The notes beneath the pieces are model-generated. The model was not told the DNA's origin. It made no database searches and was given only the letters and a program-made list of their open reading frames with translations. A DNA stretch of 36,558 bases, taken from Clostridia bacterium. GTDB lineage: Bacteria > Bacillota > Clostridia > TANB77 > CAG-508. Shown in pieces: positions 7,340 to 14,974 of the stretch (positions are counted from its first letter, which is position 1; every line of letters starts with the position of its first letter). The stretch covers positions 1 through 36,558 of the forward strand of contig JAAWEA010000078.1 of NCBI GenBank assembly GCA_022794055.1, written 5' to 3'. The position numbers and the translations under genes are program-made.

Positions 7340-8224
7340 GTGATTGATTTACATATACACAGTACATATTCAGATGGAAGTTATTCAGTTATAGAGTTAT
7401 TAAAAGAGGCAGAAGAAAAAAAGTTAGAAATAATTTCTATTACTGACCATGATGATGTTAGAGCTTATGAAGAAATAAAAAAATTAGACATAAGAAAAAA
7501 CTTTTCTGGAAAAATTATACCAGATTGTGAATTCAAGTGCTATTTTAAAGAATATAATATTCCAATTGAATTATTAGGATATGGAATAGATGTGGATACT
7601 ATAAAAAGCCAAGAAAAACCAATTGGAGAAATACAAAATAGATATTTGCAGCATTTAAAAGAAGTTGGAAATTCGATAGGACTAATTTTTAATAAAGATT
7701 TAGAAATCAATAAAGATGAGAATAGATATGCTTTAGCAGTCTTTGAAACAGAAATTTTGAAGTATCCAGAAAACAAGAAAATTTTAGAAGAAAATAATAT
7801 TTCAATAGAACCAAACTTTTATAGAGAATCACAATGTAATTCAGAAAGTATATTTTATATAAATGAAGAAAAAGATTTTATTACAGTAGATGAATTACTT
7901 GAAAAAATACATAAAGCAAATGGAAGTGCATTTTTAGCACACCCTTATATATATCATATAAGTAAAGTGGAAGAAATGGTAGAAACTTTAATAAAAAAAT
8001 ATAAAATAGATGGAATTGAATGTTGTTATAGTACATTTACAGAGGAACAAAAAAATAATATGCTTTCTTTATGTAAAAAATATAATTTATTTTCTTCTGG
8101 GGGGTCAGATTTTCATGGAAAGTTAAAACCAGCTATTGCAATGGGAATTGGTATGGGAAACTTACAAGTACAAAAAGAATTAGTGGAAAATTGGGTAACA
8201 AATATTAAAAATATAATCAATTAA
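7340..8224 (+). CDS. PHP-domain phosphoesterase (YciV/RNase AM-like)
   Basis: 294 residues, GTG start at 7340 with AGAGGAAG upstream, three bases after thyX. Metal-binding motifs of the PHP fold are in order: HIHSTYSDG at residues 5-13, TDHDD near 35-39, a central Glu/Asp region, AHPY near 198, and GSDFHG near 255. Relatives hydrolyse 3',5'-nucleoside bisphosphates or the 5' ends of short RNAs using a trinuclear metal site. The middle of the protein (about 95-185) is less conserved, as usual for the insertion in this family. The exact substrate cannot be read from sequence; cotranscription with thyX and folA suggests nucleotide metabolism. Confidence 0.85.
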   Translation: MIDLHIHSTYSDGSYSVIELLKEAEEKKLEIISITDHDDVRAYEEIKKLDIRKNFSGKIIPDCEFKCYFKEYNIPIELLGYGIDVDTIKSQEKPIGEIQNRYLQHLKEVGNSIGLIFNKDLEINKDENRYALAVFETEILKYPENKKILEENNISIEPNFYRESQCNSESIFYINEEKDFITVDELLEKIHKANGSAFLAHPYIYHISKVEEMVETLIKKYKIDGIECCYSTFTEEQKNNMLSLCKKYNLFSSGGSDFHGKLKPAIAMGIGMGNLQVQKELVENWVTNIKNIIN

Positions 8225-8237
8225 AAGGAGCAAAAAA

Positions 8238-8747
8238 ATGTTAAGTATAATAGTAGCAAAAGCAAAAAATAATATAATAGGAAAAGATAATGGAATGTTA
8301 TGGAAAATACCAGATGATTTAAAAAGATTTAAGGAAAAAACAAGTGGACACACAATAATAATGGGAAGAAAAACATTTGAATCTTTAGGAGGAATTTTAC
8401 CAGAAAGAATGCACATTATATTGAGTAGAAATCCAGATTTTAATATAGATTCAAATTGTGTTAAAGTTGTACATTCTCTTTTAGAATTACAACCATATAT
8501 GGAAGATGAAGAAGAACATTTTGTAATTGGTGGCGCAATTGTTTATAATTTATTAATGCCTTATGCTAATAAAATGTATATAACACAGATAGATAAAGAC
8601 TTTGAAGGTGATAGTTTATTTCCAAAAATCAATGAGGAAGATTGGAAAGAAGTTTCAAGAGAAGAAGGACAACAGGATGGAATAAATGATTTTAAATATG
8701 AGTATATTACTTATGTAAGAAAAAAAGAACAAAAGGGGCATTATTAA
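8238..8747 (+). CDS. folA: Dihydrofolate reductase
   Basis: Reduces dihydrofolate to tetrahydrofolate with NADPH. 169 residues, RBS AAAGGAG, 13 bases after the PHP gene. Seen: N-terminal IVAKAKNNIIG, the LWKIPDD loop with the catalytic Asp, MGRKTFESLGG for NADPH binding, LSRN, and FVIGGAIVYNLLM. The C-terminal end is charged. Because ThyX in the same operon does not make dihydrofolate, this enzyme would serve de novo folate synthesis or recycling rather than the thymidylate cycle. The last codons overlap the left arm of a terminator. Confidence 0.96.
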   Translation: MLSIIVAKAKNNIIGKDNGMLWKIPDDLKRFKEKTSGHTIIMGRKTFESLGGILPERMHIILSRNPDFNIDSNCVKVVHSLLELQPYMEDEEEHFVIGGAIVYNLLMPYANKMYITQIDKDFEGDSLFPKINEEDWKEVSREEGQQDGINDFKYEYITYVRKKEQKGHY

Positions 8748-8787
8748 AATTCTTTAACATTTTATATTATTTCATGCCCCGTTTTTG
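8735..8787 (+). terminator. Terminator of the thyX-PHP-folA operon
   Basis: GGGGCAT (8735-8741) pairs with ATGCCCC (8774-8780), followed by GTTTTTG. The left arm lies inside the last codons of folA. The enclosed 32 bases are AT-rich and may pair further. Confidence 0.7.
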
Positions 8788-8797
8788 TTCGAGTGCC

Positions 8798-8817
8798 AAT
8801 TTTACATAAGTAAAATT
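8798..8817. repeat. Perfect 8-bp inverted repeat overlapping a promoter
   Basis: AATTTTAC-ATAA-GTAAAATT lies three bases upstream of a TATAAT at 8821-8826, which would serve the following SPL-like gene. No good -35 box is present at the right spacing, so an activator or repressor binding here is conceivable. A short hairpin in RNA is the alternative. Confidence 0.4.
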
Positions 8818-8888
8818 GTGTATAATATATAAATAAAATAAATAGCTTTCGGTTAAAATATAATTAAATTCTAATTAAGGAGAAAATT

Positions 8889-9886
8889 ATGTTTAAACCA
8901 AAAGCTATTTATTTTGAAAAAGAAATTGAAAATTATGAACTTGGAAAACAACTTTTAGAAAAATATAAAGAAGTACCAAAAATAGAGATTGAAAATCATA
9001 ATAATATAGAGGAAATGAGAAAAAAGCAAAATAGTGAATTTATGGATATGAAGAAAAATCTAATTATAGGAACAAGAAAAACACATAAATTTGTAGATAA
9101 TCATAAGACTTCAGATTATTTAGTTCCATATACATCTTCTGGATGTACAGCAGCATGTATGTATTGTTATTTGGTTTGTAATTACAATAAGTGTGCTTAT
9201 TTGAGATTATTTGTTAATAGAGAACAAATGTTAGAAAAGATTATAAAAGTTGCAAGCAAAGCAGAAAAAGATTTAACTTTTGAAATAGGGAGTAATAGTG
9301 ATTTAATACTTGAAAATACTATAACAGGAAATCTTCCTTGGACAATTGAGAATTTTAAAAATTCTCCTAAAGGTAATCTAACATTTCCTACTAAATTTGA
9401 TATGGTTGATGATATTTTAGATATAGATCATCAGGGTAAAGTTACTATTAGAGTTAGTGTTAATCCAGAAACTATAATAAATAGAGTAGAATTTGGAACA
9501 TCTAGGTTACAGGGAAGAATTGAAGCTATAAATAAGCTAAAAGAAGCGGGATATAAAATAGGAATTTTAATAGCTCCTGTTATTATGGTTGAGAATTGGA
9601 AAGATTTATATTTAGATTTAATAAAACAGCTATCAGAAAATTTAACTGAAAAAGTAAAAAAAGATGTGTTTTTTGAAATAATTTTTATGACATACAGTTT
9701 TGTTCATACTAAAATAAATGAAGAGGCATTTCCTAAAGCTATTAATCTTATGATAAAGAACTTATGACAGGTAGAGGAAAGGGAAAGTATATGTATAAAA
9801 ATCAGTTAAGAGAAGAAGGCGAAATCTTTTTAAGAAGTGAGATGAAAAAATATTTTCCTAATAATGAAATAATGTATATAGTGTAA
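8889..9886 (+). pseudogene. SPL-like radical SAM protein, broken by a one-base deletion near its end
   Basis: The ATG at 8889 follows TAAGGAG. The frame gives 292 residues to TGA 9765-9767, while the expected C-terminus (MTGRGKGKYMYK through NNEIMYIV) continues in another frame from 9764 to TAA 9886. Adding one T in the CTTATG at 9747-9752 restores AINLYDKELMTGRG, so a base was lost in a T run, by mutation or sequencing. Radical SAM motif: CTAACMYC near residues 82-89, then the family-typical NREQM. Spore photoproduct lyases need a further Cys about 43 residues after the third cluster Cys (EAACTSD in Bacillus). Here the aligned segment is EIGSNSD, with Ser, so classic UV-lesion repair is doubtful. 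The substrate of this clade is unknown. Confidence 0.75.
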
Positions 9887-9913
9887 TCTGTCAATAGGGA
9901 TATCCTTTTTGCA

Positions 9914-9998
9914 CTGTTAATATATTAATATTTTTGACAAAAACATATCTTGGGGCTACCTGCTAGTCTTTGTTAATTAAATATTAATATATTAACAG
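9914..9998. repeat. Long inverted repeat: 20-bp perfect arms around 45 bases
   Basis: Arms 9914-9933 and 9979-9998 are perfectly complementary (outer end CTGTTAATA). The stem can extend inward through TTGACAAA with TTTGTTAA, leaving a GC-richer apical part with GGGGCTACCTGC. It lies between the SPL-like gene and comEB, upstream of the comEB promoter. It may be a structured RNA, a strong terminator without T-tail, or a small palindromic insertion. It fits no riboswitch I recognise. Confidence 0.6.
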
Positions 9999-10050
9999 CT
10001 AGAGCCAAGCTAAATTATGGGGTAAAAGAATGTCCCTTGAAAATAAAATA

Positions 10051-10079
10051 TTGAAATATAAGAGAAAATAAAGTATTAT
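10051..10079 (+). promoter_or_regulatory. Promoter for comEB
   Basis: -35 TTGAAA (10051-10056), 17 bases, -10 TATTAT (10074-10079), 20 bases before the start codon. Confidence 0.7.
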
Positions 10080-10099
10080 ATGTAAAAGGAGGCATTAAT

Positions 10100-10606
10100 A
10101 TGGAGAAATATATGAACAAAAAAAGAGAAAACTATATTAGTTGGGAAGAGTATTTTATGGCAATAGCTAAACTTTCAGCAATGAGAAGTAAAGATCCATC
10201 AACTCAAGTAGGTGCTTGTATTGTTAGTAATAGCAATAGGATTTTATCAGTAGGATATAATGGTGCACCAAATGGATTTAATGATGATCAATTTCCTTGG
10301 GCTAGAGAAGCTGAAAATAATTTGGATACTAAATATCCTTATGTATGTCATGCAGAATTAAATGCTATTTTAAATTATAGAGGGAGCAAGAAGGATTTAG
10401 AAAATGCAAAGTTGTATGTTGATTTATTTCCCTGTAATGAGTGTGCAAAAATTATAATCCAATCTGGTATTAAAGAAGTTGTTTATTTGTCAGATAAGTA
10501 TGCCGATTTGGAAAATACTATTGCATCTAAAAGGTTACTTGATAGTTGTGGAGTAAAATATAAAAAGCTTAATGTAGAAAAGAATATAGAAATAGAGTTA
10601 AAATAG
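10100..10606 (+). CDS. comEB: dCMP deaminase
   Basis: Zinc enzyme that converts dCMP to dUMP, the substrate of ThyX. 168 residues, RBS AAAGGAGG. Seen: HAELNAIL near residues 84-91 (zinc His and catalytic Glu), PCNEC near 111-115 (two zinc Cys), and the [17 protein letters not shown] segment typical of the family. It supplies the thymidylate route with thyX, though it is transcribed separately. The last codons (Ile-Glu-Leu-Lys-stop) lie in the arm of a 56-bp palindrome and are the same as the end of the converging mutS2, so the C-terminus may have been overwritten by the palindrome. Confidence 0.93.
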   Translation: MEKYMNKKRENYISWEEYFMAIAKLSAMRSKDPSTQVGACIVSNSNRILSVGYNGAPNGFNDDQFPWAREAENNLDTKYPYVCHAELNAILNYRGSKKDLENAKLYVDLFPCNECAKIIIQSGIKEVVYLSDKYADLENTIASKRLLDSCGVKYKKLNVEKNIEIELK

Positions 10607-10717
10607 TCAGAAAAAGTTAGTCAAAATAGCTGTCTCTCTAGTTATAACATCTAGGTCAATTTTATAACTAGAGAGACAGCTATTTTGACTAACTTTTTCT
10701 GACTACTTTAACTCTAT
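10592..10717. repeat. Giant near-perfect palindrome joining the ends of comEB and mutS2
   Basis: Arms 10592-10647 and 10662-10717 are 56 bases each with a 14-base loop and a single mismatch (10603 against 10706). Both stop codons and the last four sense codons of each converging gene lie inside the arms, in the same register (ATA GAG TTA AAR TAG on each strand). In RNA it would form a very long duplex acting as a bidirectional terminator and probable RNase III substrate; in DNA it could extrude a cruciform. Confidence 0.95.
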
Positions 10718-13054
10718 AATAGTGGCACCCATTTCTCCTTCACCAAAAGTACCAATACGAAATGATTTAACATGAGAATTAGATTTTAAAAATTTATGAA
10801 TTCCCTCACGCAATTTTCCAGTACCTTTTCCATGAACAACTCTTACAGTTTGAAGTTTTGCTAAAGAGCTATCATCTAAAAATTTATCAATTATCCAAAC
10901 TGCTTCGTCAACATTTCTTCCAATAACATTGATTTCAGATTTTGCTGATTTAGTTTTTGAAATAGAATTATATGAAACTGTTGAATTTTTACCAGTATTT
11001 GTCTTTGAAACTTTTTCTAAATATTTAATTGGCACACTCATTTTTATACTTCCTATTTGAACTTGTACTTCATCAGATTTAGAAATGTTAGAAACAATTA
11101 TGCCATTTTTACCTAAAGATGTTACAAAAACTTCAGCATTTGGTATAACATCTTTTTTACTTATTGCATTTTTGGTTTTTTCTGGTTCTGCTTTAGGAAT
11201 TGACATATTATTAATTTTGTCATTTAGTTCATTTCTTAGCTTATTTAGTTCTTTATTTGAGTTAGAGATATTATTCATCTTTTTAATTATAGTATTAGCT
11301 TCATCTTTTGCCTCTAATAAAATATTTCTAGCATTTTGTTTTGCATTATTTATAAGGTTTTTTTCCTGTTCTAATAGTTTTGTGTTATCTTTTTCTAAAG
11401 ATTTTCTCAAAGTTGTTACTTTTTCTAATTCAGCTGAAATTTCTAGTTTTTCTTTCTCAATTTTAGATTTATTATCATAAATATTTTTTAATAATGCTTC
11501 AAAGTCAATATCAGTTTTTGTTAAATTAGATTGAGCATTTTCAATAATATTTATTGGTAATCCAAGTTTTTTACTAATTTCATAGGCATTACTTTTTCCA
11601 GGAACACCAATTAAAAGGCGATAAGTAGGAGAAAGAGTGTTTACATCAAATTCAACAGAAGCATTTTCAAAACTATCATGAACTAAGGCATATTTTTTTA
11701 ATTCTTGATAGTGAGTTGTAGCAACTGTTAATGTGTTTTTGGTGTGAAAATGTTCCAAAATGCTAATAGCCAGAGAAGCACCTTCTAAGGGATCTGTTCC
11801 AGAACCAAGTTCGTCAACCAAAATTAATGAATTTTCAGTAGAATTTTTTATAATATCAACAATATTTTTTATATGAGATGAAAATGTACTAAGTGATTCA
11901 GAAATACTTTGGTCATCACCAATATCGGCAAAAATTTCATCAAATACATAAATTGACGTTTTTTCAGAAGCTGGAATATTAAGACCACTACAAGCCATTG
12001 CAGTTAATAATCCAATTGTTTTTAAAGTTACTGTTTTTCCACCAGTATTTGGACCAGTTATTACTAATGTTTGGAAATTATTTCCTAATTCTAAAGATAT
12101 AGGAACAGCTTTATTTTTATCGAGTAAAGGATGTTTAGCATCTTTTAGAATTATTTGCTTTTCTTGATTTACTTTAGGCGTAATTCCTTTTATACTATTT
12201 GAATATTTAGCTTTGGCAAAAATAAAATCTAATTTTGCAATTGTCTCAATATCAGTCTGTAATTCTTCTAAGTAAGGGTAAAATAATTTACTTAAATTTT
12301 GTAATATTTTTTCAATTTCAATATTTTCTTGTACTTTTAAATTAGCAATCTCATTATTTGTTTCAAAAATAGATATTGGTTCTATAAAGATTGTAGATCC
12401 AGAACTTGAAACATCATGTATAAATCCTTTAATTTGAGATTTATATTCTTCTTTTACAGGAATTACATATCTATCATTTCTGATTGTTACAATACTATCT
12501 TGAATGTACTTAGAATAATTTGAAGAGTGAAGATAGGTATTTAGTTTGGACTTGATATCTTGTTCTAAATTTTTCAGTCTTTTTCTTATAGTATATAATT
12601 CTTTTGAAGCTTTATCATCAATTGTATTTTCATCTAAGATACAATTTGTAATTTTTTCAATAATAGTTGTATTTGTATATAATGTAGAAAATAGAGGTTT
12701 TAAAATACTGTATTCATCAACATTTATATAATCTACTTTAAAATAATTTTTTAAATCAAATGATATTTGAAAGATTTTTGTTATTTCTAATAAAGATTTT
12801 TGTGATAGTGTGCCATTAGATTTTATTATTTTTAAACTATTTGTATTATCAGCTATTTCAGAAAGAGGAGGGGTGTTACATCTTGCTAAAAGATTAACAC
12901 ATTCTTCAGTTTCTTTTAAAGTACCTCTAACTTCCTCTTGTTTTGTTGATGGTAATAATTTTAAACATAAATCTTTTCCTAAATAAGTTATTGCATAGCT
13001 TGATAAATTATTTAAAATTTTATAATATTCTAGTTTTTCTAGATAGTGATTCAT
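10703..13054 (-). CDS. mutS2: MutS2 DNA/ribosome-associated ATPase with Smr nuclease domain
   Basis: 783 residues, the usual MutS2 length. Order: helical core and clamp (about 1-290), MutS ATPase with Walker A GPNTGGKT at 334-341 and Walker B ILVDELGSGTDP near 411-422, a long coiled coil (about 515-620), a KOW-like linker, and a C-terminal Smr domain (about 710-783) with VRVVHGKGTGKLREGIHKFL. It lacks the MutS mismatch-recognition N-terminus. Family members suppress homologous recombination and, in Bacillus, rescue collided ribosomes. It has its own promoter. The natural MutS2 ending (TIIELK) forms one arm of the palindrome shared with comEB. Confidence 0.97.
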   Translation of the reverse strand: MNHYLEKLEYYKILNNLSSYAITYLGKDLCLKLLPSTKQEEVRGTLKETEECVNLLARCNTPPLSEIADNTNSLKIIKSNGTLSQKSLLEITKIFQISFDLKNYFKVDYINVDEYSILKPLFSTLYTNTTIIEKITNCILDENTIDDKASKELYTIRKRLKNLEQDIKSKLNTYLHSSNYSKYIQDSIVTIRNDRYVIPVKEEYKSQIKGFIHDVSSSGSTIFIEPISIFETNNEIANLKVQENIEIEKILQNLSKLFYPYLEELQTDIETIAKLDFIFAKAKYSNSIKGITPKVNQEKQIILKDAKHPLLDKNKAVPISLELGNNFQTLVITGPNTGGKTVTLKTIGLLTAMACSGLNIPASEKTSIYVFDEIFADIGDDQSISESLSTFSSHIKNIVDIIKNSTENSLILVDELGSGTDPLEGASLAISILEHFHTKNTLTVATTHYQELKKYALVHDSFENASVEFDVNTLSPTYRLLIGVPGKSNAYEISKKLGLPINIIENAQSNLTKTDIDFEALLKNIYDNKSKIEKEKLEISAELEKVTTLRKSLEKDNTKLLEQEKNLINNAKQNARNILLEAKDEANTIIKKMNNISNSNKELNKLRNELNDKINNMSIPKAEPEKTKNAISKKDVIPNAEVFVTSLGKNGIIVSNISKSDEVQVQIGSIKMSVPIKYLEKVSKTNTGKNSTVSYNSISKTKSAKSEINVIGRNVDEAVWIIDKFLDDSSLAKLQTVRVVHGKGTGKLREGIHKFLKSNSHVKSFRIGTFGEGEMGATIIELK

Positions 13055-13104
13055 TTTATCATTCCTTTGTTTGAGTATATTTTATGCTTTTTTTGCACAT
13101 TATA

Positions 13105-13133
13105 ATTATACATAGATTGGAAATATAAGTCAA
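13105..13133 (-). promoter_or_regulatory. Promoter for mutS2
   Basis: On the minus strand: -35 TTGACT (13128-13133), 17 bases, -10 TATAAT (13105-13110). Confidence 0.8.
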
Positions 13134-13230
13134 TTAGTGTTGTAAGTTAAAAAAATTTAAAAATTAGGGTTGACAAATTAAGGGAAAATGGGGTAAAATA
13201 TATAAGTGCCAAGAACAAACATGAAACTAT

Positions 13231-13308
13231 GGTGGATGTAGCGTAGTTGGTTAACGCGCCAGTTTGTGGCACTGGAGACCGTGGGTTCGAGTCCCATCTT
13301 CCACCCCA
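13231..13308 (+). tRNA. tRNA-His (GTG)
   Basis: Cloverleaf with encoded CCA and anticodon GTG at 13266-13268 in loop TTGTGGC; T loop TTCGAGT. The extra 5' G (13231) faces C73, the tRNA-His identity mark. The acceptor stem has a T-T mismatch at its sixth pair (GTGGATG with CTTCCAC). Confidence 0.93.
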
Positions 13309-13316
13309 TATTATAT

Positions 13317-13391
13317 TGGGCTGTAGCCAAGCGGTAAGGCACCAGACTTTGACTCTGGCATGCGCTAGTTCGAATCTAGCCAGCCCAGCCA
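13317..13391 (+). tRNA. tRNA-Gln (TTG)
   Basis: 75 bases with encoded GCCA end; anticodon TTG at 13349-13351 in loop CTTTGAC with a 5-bp CCAGA/TCTGG stem. It lies eight bases after tRNA-His, so they form one transcript ended by the hairpin at 13399-13433. Its last 22 bases before the final A are repeated at 13515-13536. Confidence 0.95.
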
Positions 13392-13398
13392 AAAAATG

Positions 13399-13433
13399 AA
13401 AGTGATAGCGGAAGCTATTGCTTTTATTTTTTG
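13399..13433 (+). terminator. Terminator of the tRNA-His/tRNA-Gln transcript
   Basis: An 11-bp stem with two G-T pairs (AAAGTGATAGC with GCTATTGCTTT), a GGAA tetraloop, and a TATTTTTT tail. Confidence 0.8.
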
Positions 13434-13439
13434 AGTGAG

Positions 13440-13536
13440 ATAGTTAGTAGGAAGAAATAGCGTGCCGAAGGCAACGCGGCGCTGTGAGCGAAGCGAGGAA
13501 GTACTCTTGGGGTATTCGAATCTAGCCAGCCCAGCC
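13440..13536 (+). repeat. GC-rich repeat unit ending in a copy of the tRNA-Gln 3' end
   Basis: Bases 13515-13536 repeat exactly the 22 bases at 13369-13390 (T arm to acceptor end of tRNA-Gln). Between lies a GC-rich patch with small hairpins (GCCGAAGGC, AGCGAAGCG) unlike its AT-rich neighbours. A duplicated tRNA 3' end is the mark left by tRNA-targeting integrases, so this may be an att scar. A tandem tRNA mostly deleted is the alternative. No integrase gene is nearby. From here to 13855 I see no gene, only an AATATCC/GGATATT pairing near 13627-13669. Confidence 0.5.
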
Positions 13537-13855
13537 CCAAAACGGGATTTTTATATTAACTTAAGAGTAAACCACAGGCTATACACGTAGTAACAGAAAG
13601 TTTATAGCTTTGAACAAAGTAACAAAAATATCCACCCCAATTATGCACATTATCATTTATGGGATATTAAAAAGGAGATTGTACATTAATATCTCATACA
13701 ATTTGGTGTCTTCAAACAAATTTGCTAGCTAATGTTATTGCAACATCGATTATATATGTCAAACAATTTTAAAAATCTATTAATTAATATGAAAGTTGCA
13801 CATAAAAGTGATTTATGCTATTATATAAGAAATTTTAAAGAAAAAAGGAGAAAAA

Positions 13856-14460
13856 ATGGAAGAATTATATGTGGAATTTGTAAGGAATCAGAAGGAAAAT
13901 ATAAGTGTGCTGTAGTTAATGAAGAAGGAAATGAAAAGCATAAATTTACTATAGAACTTTCACAAGGAGACCTACAAGATATGACTGAAGATATAATCTT
14001 CAGGGATAAAATTACTCAAGATACTTTATATAGGGATTTAAAAGAAGCAATAATTGCATTAATAATTGAAAAATGTGAAGAATTTAGTGAATCTATAAAT
14101 TATGATGATTTATCTCGTTATGATAATATGGCTGCTGGGGATATTGCATCTAGTTTATTAGGATGGATTGAACAAAGAGTGTATGATTATTTGAATAATA
14201 TATACAGCTTAAATAATGAACAATTAGAAGAAATAAAGAAATTCTATGATGAAGGAATAGATTTAAACTTAGCTATAAAAAGAAGTAATCAAACTTCTGT
14301 GTTAGGAAGTGAAATGTTAAATGCTGAAGAAATGAAAAATATAAGAATTTGTAAAGAGAAAGAAAGGCAAAATAAGAGAAGAAATAATGTCTTTAATGGA
14401 TTTAAAGATAGTCTTAAAGTTAATGGAATTATTGAGTCTATAGAGGAAAAAAAAAGATAA
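13856..14460 (+). pseudogene. Unknown acidic protein, apparent frameshift near the start
   Basis: The only well-placed start is ATG 13856, with AAAGGAG five bases upstream; it reads MEELYVEFVRNQKEN and stops at 13913-13915. The long frame overlapping it runs to TAA 14460 but has no start with a ribosome binding site. Adding one A in the AGAAGG near 13890 joins the two as a protein of about 201 residues beginning MEELYVEFVRNQKGKYKC. The body is acidic and helical (QDMTEDIIF, MAAGDIASSLLGWIEQRVYDY) with a Lys/Arg-rich end; no signal or membrane segment. No family recognised. Whether the missing base is real or a sequencing artefact cannot be decided here. Confidence 0.5.
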
Positions 14461-14763
14461 TATAGGAAATATTAATATCCCAGAAGAAAGAGAAATCTAA
14501 ATGAAAAGCAAAACTTTATAGTGTATAATATGATAGCTTATAATGAAAAATTTTTGGAGTAATTACAATAAAGAATATATATTTGTTAAATATATGTTAT
14601 GGTTTTGCAAATGTATTAATAGCAACATTTGGAAGAGTTATGCTATAAAAAATGGTATACCAACTATAGAAAATTTCTGTAGAATTTTTGTGGGAGAACA
14701 AAGATAGGCAAGCAAATTTTTTAAAGGTCTAAAAAAATTTTAATAATGATCTTTTGTTCTATA
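14461..14763 (+). other. Gene-poor stretch with possible remnants
   Basis: No intact gene is visible. A 25-codon run after GGAG near 14560-14650 reads NICYGFANVLIATFGRVML, followed closely in another frame by NGIPTIENFCRIFVGEQR to TAG near 14706. These look like pieces of a decayed gene, too short to name. Confidence 0.3.
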
Positions 14764-14800
14764 TATTATAAAAGCTCCTCAACCATAAAGGTTTTGGAGC
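14764..14800 (-). terminator. Terminator of the 28-residue mini-gene
   Basis: On the minus strand GCTCC pairs with GGAGC, with an inner AACC-TTTAT-GGTT hairpin, followed by TTTTATAAT. It lies 8 bases after the stop codon. Confidence 0.75.
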
Positions 14801-14807
14801 ATGGAGA

Positions 14808-14894
14808 TTACTTTTGTTTGAGCAACTTATTAGCCCGTTTGGAACCAAAGGTTCTTCTAGGTTTCCGCCTAGCTTTTTTGGATTTTCTAGACAT
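14808..14894 (-). CDS. 28-residue, highly basic mini-protein
   Basis: Minus-strand ATG at 14892-14894 with AAAGGAG nine bases upstream, stop TAA at 14808-14810. The product starts MSRKSKKARRKPRRTFG and ends KLLKQK: about half of its residues are Lys or Arg, with no acidic residue. An upstream in-frame ATG at 14901-14903 overlaps the ribosome binding site and is less likely. It has its own promoter and terminator. Composition suggests nucleic-acid or ribosome binding, as in the shortest ribosomal proteins (bL34, bTHX), but the sequence matches none that I know. Its base composition is richer in GC than the neighbours. Confidence 0.65.
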   Translation of the reverse strand: MSRKSKKARRKPRRTFGSKRANKLLKQK

Positions 14895-14925
14895 AACACG
14901 CATCTCCTTTCTAGTTTATATATAA

Positions 14926-14954
14926 AGTATAACATATTTTATATATAAATACAA
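14926..14954 (-). promoter_or_regulatory. Promoter for the 28-residue mini-gene
   Basis: On the minus strand: -35 TTGTAT (14949-14954), 17 bases, -10 TATACT (14926-14931), leading to AAAGGAG at 14904-14910. Confidence 0.7.
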
Positions 14955-14974
14955 ATTATAATATGAGGGAAAAA

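Noticed and set aside
9914..9998. Riboswitch (preQ1, THF or purine type) before comEB
   Set aside because: The conserved loop sequences of those classes are not there; only the foldback itself is supported.
11085..11480. Plus-strand frame inside mutS2
   Set aside because: Hydrophobic composition is only the complement of the charged coiled coil of MutS2.
13147..13392. Minus-strand open frame over the two tRNA genes
   Set aside because: It is the antisense of tRNA-His and tRNA-Gln, a well-known source of false protein calls; no ribosome binding site.
13732..13855. ATG 13732 as the start of the unknown protein
   Set aside because: No ribosome binding site, and the residues it adds are low-quality; the well-placed start is 13856 in the other frame.
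14560..14706. Small gene starting at an ATA after GGAG, like that at 20717
   Set aside because: The frame is short, breaks up at once into other frames and has no conserved features; more likely a gene remnant.
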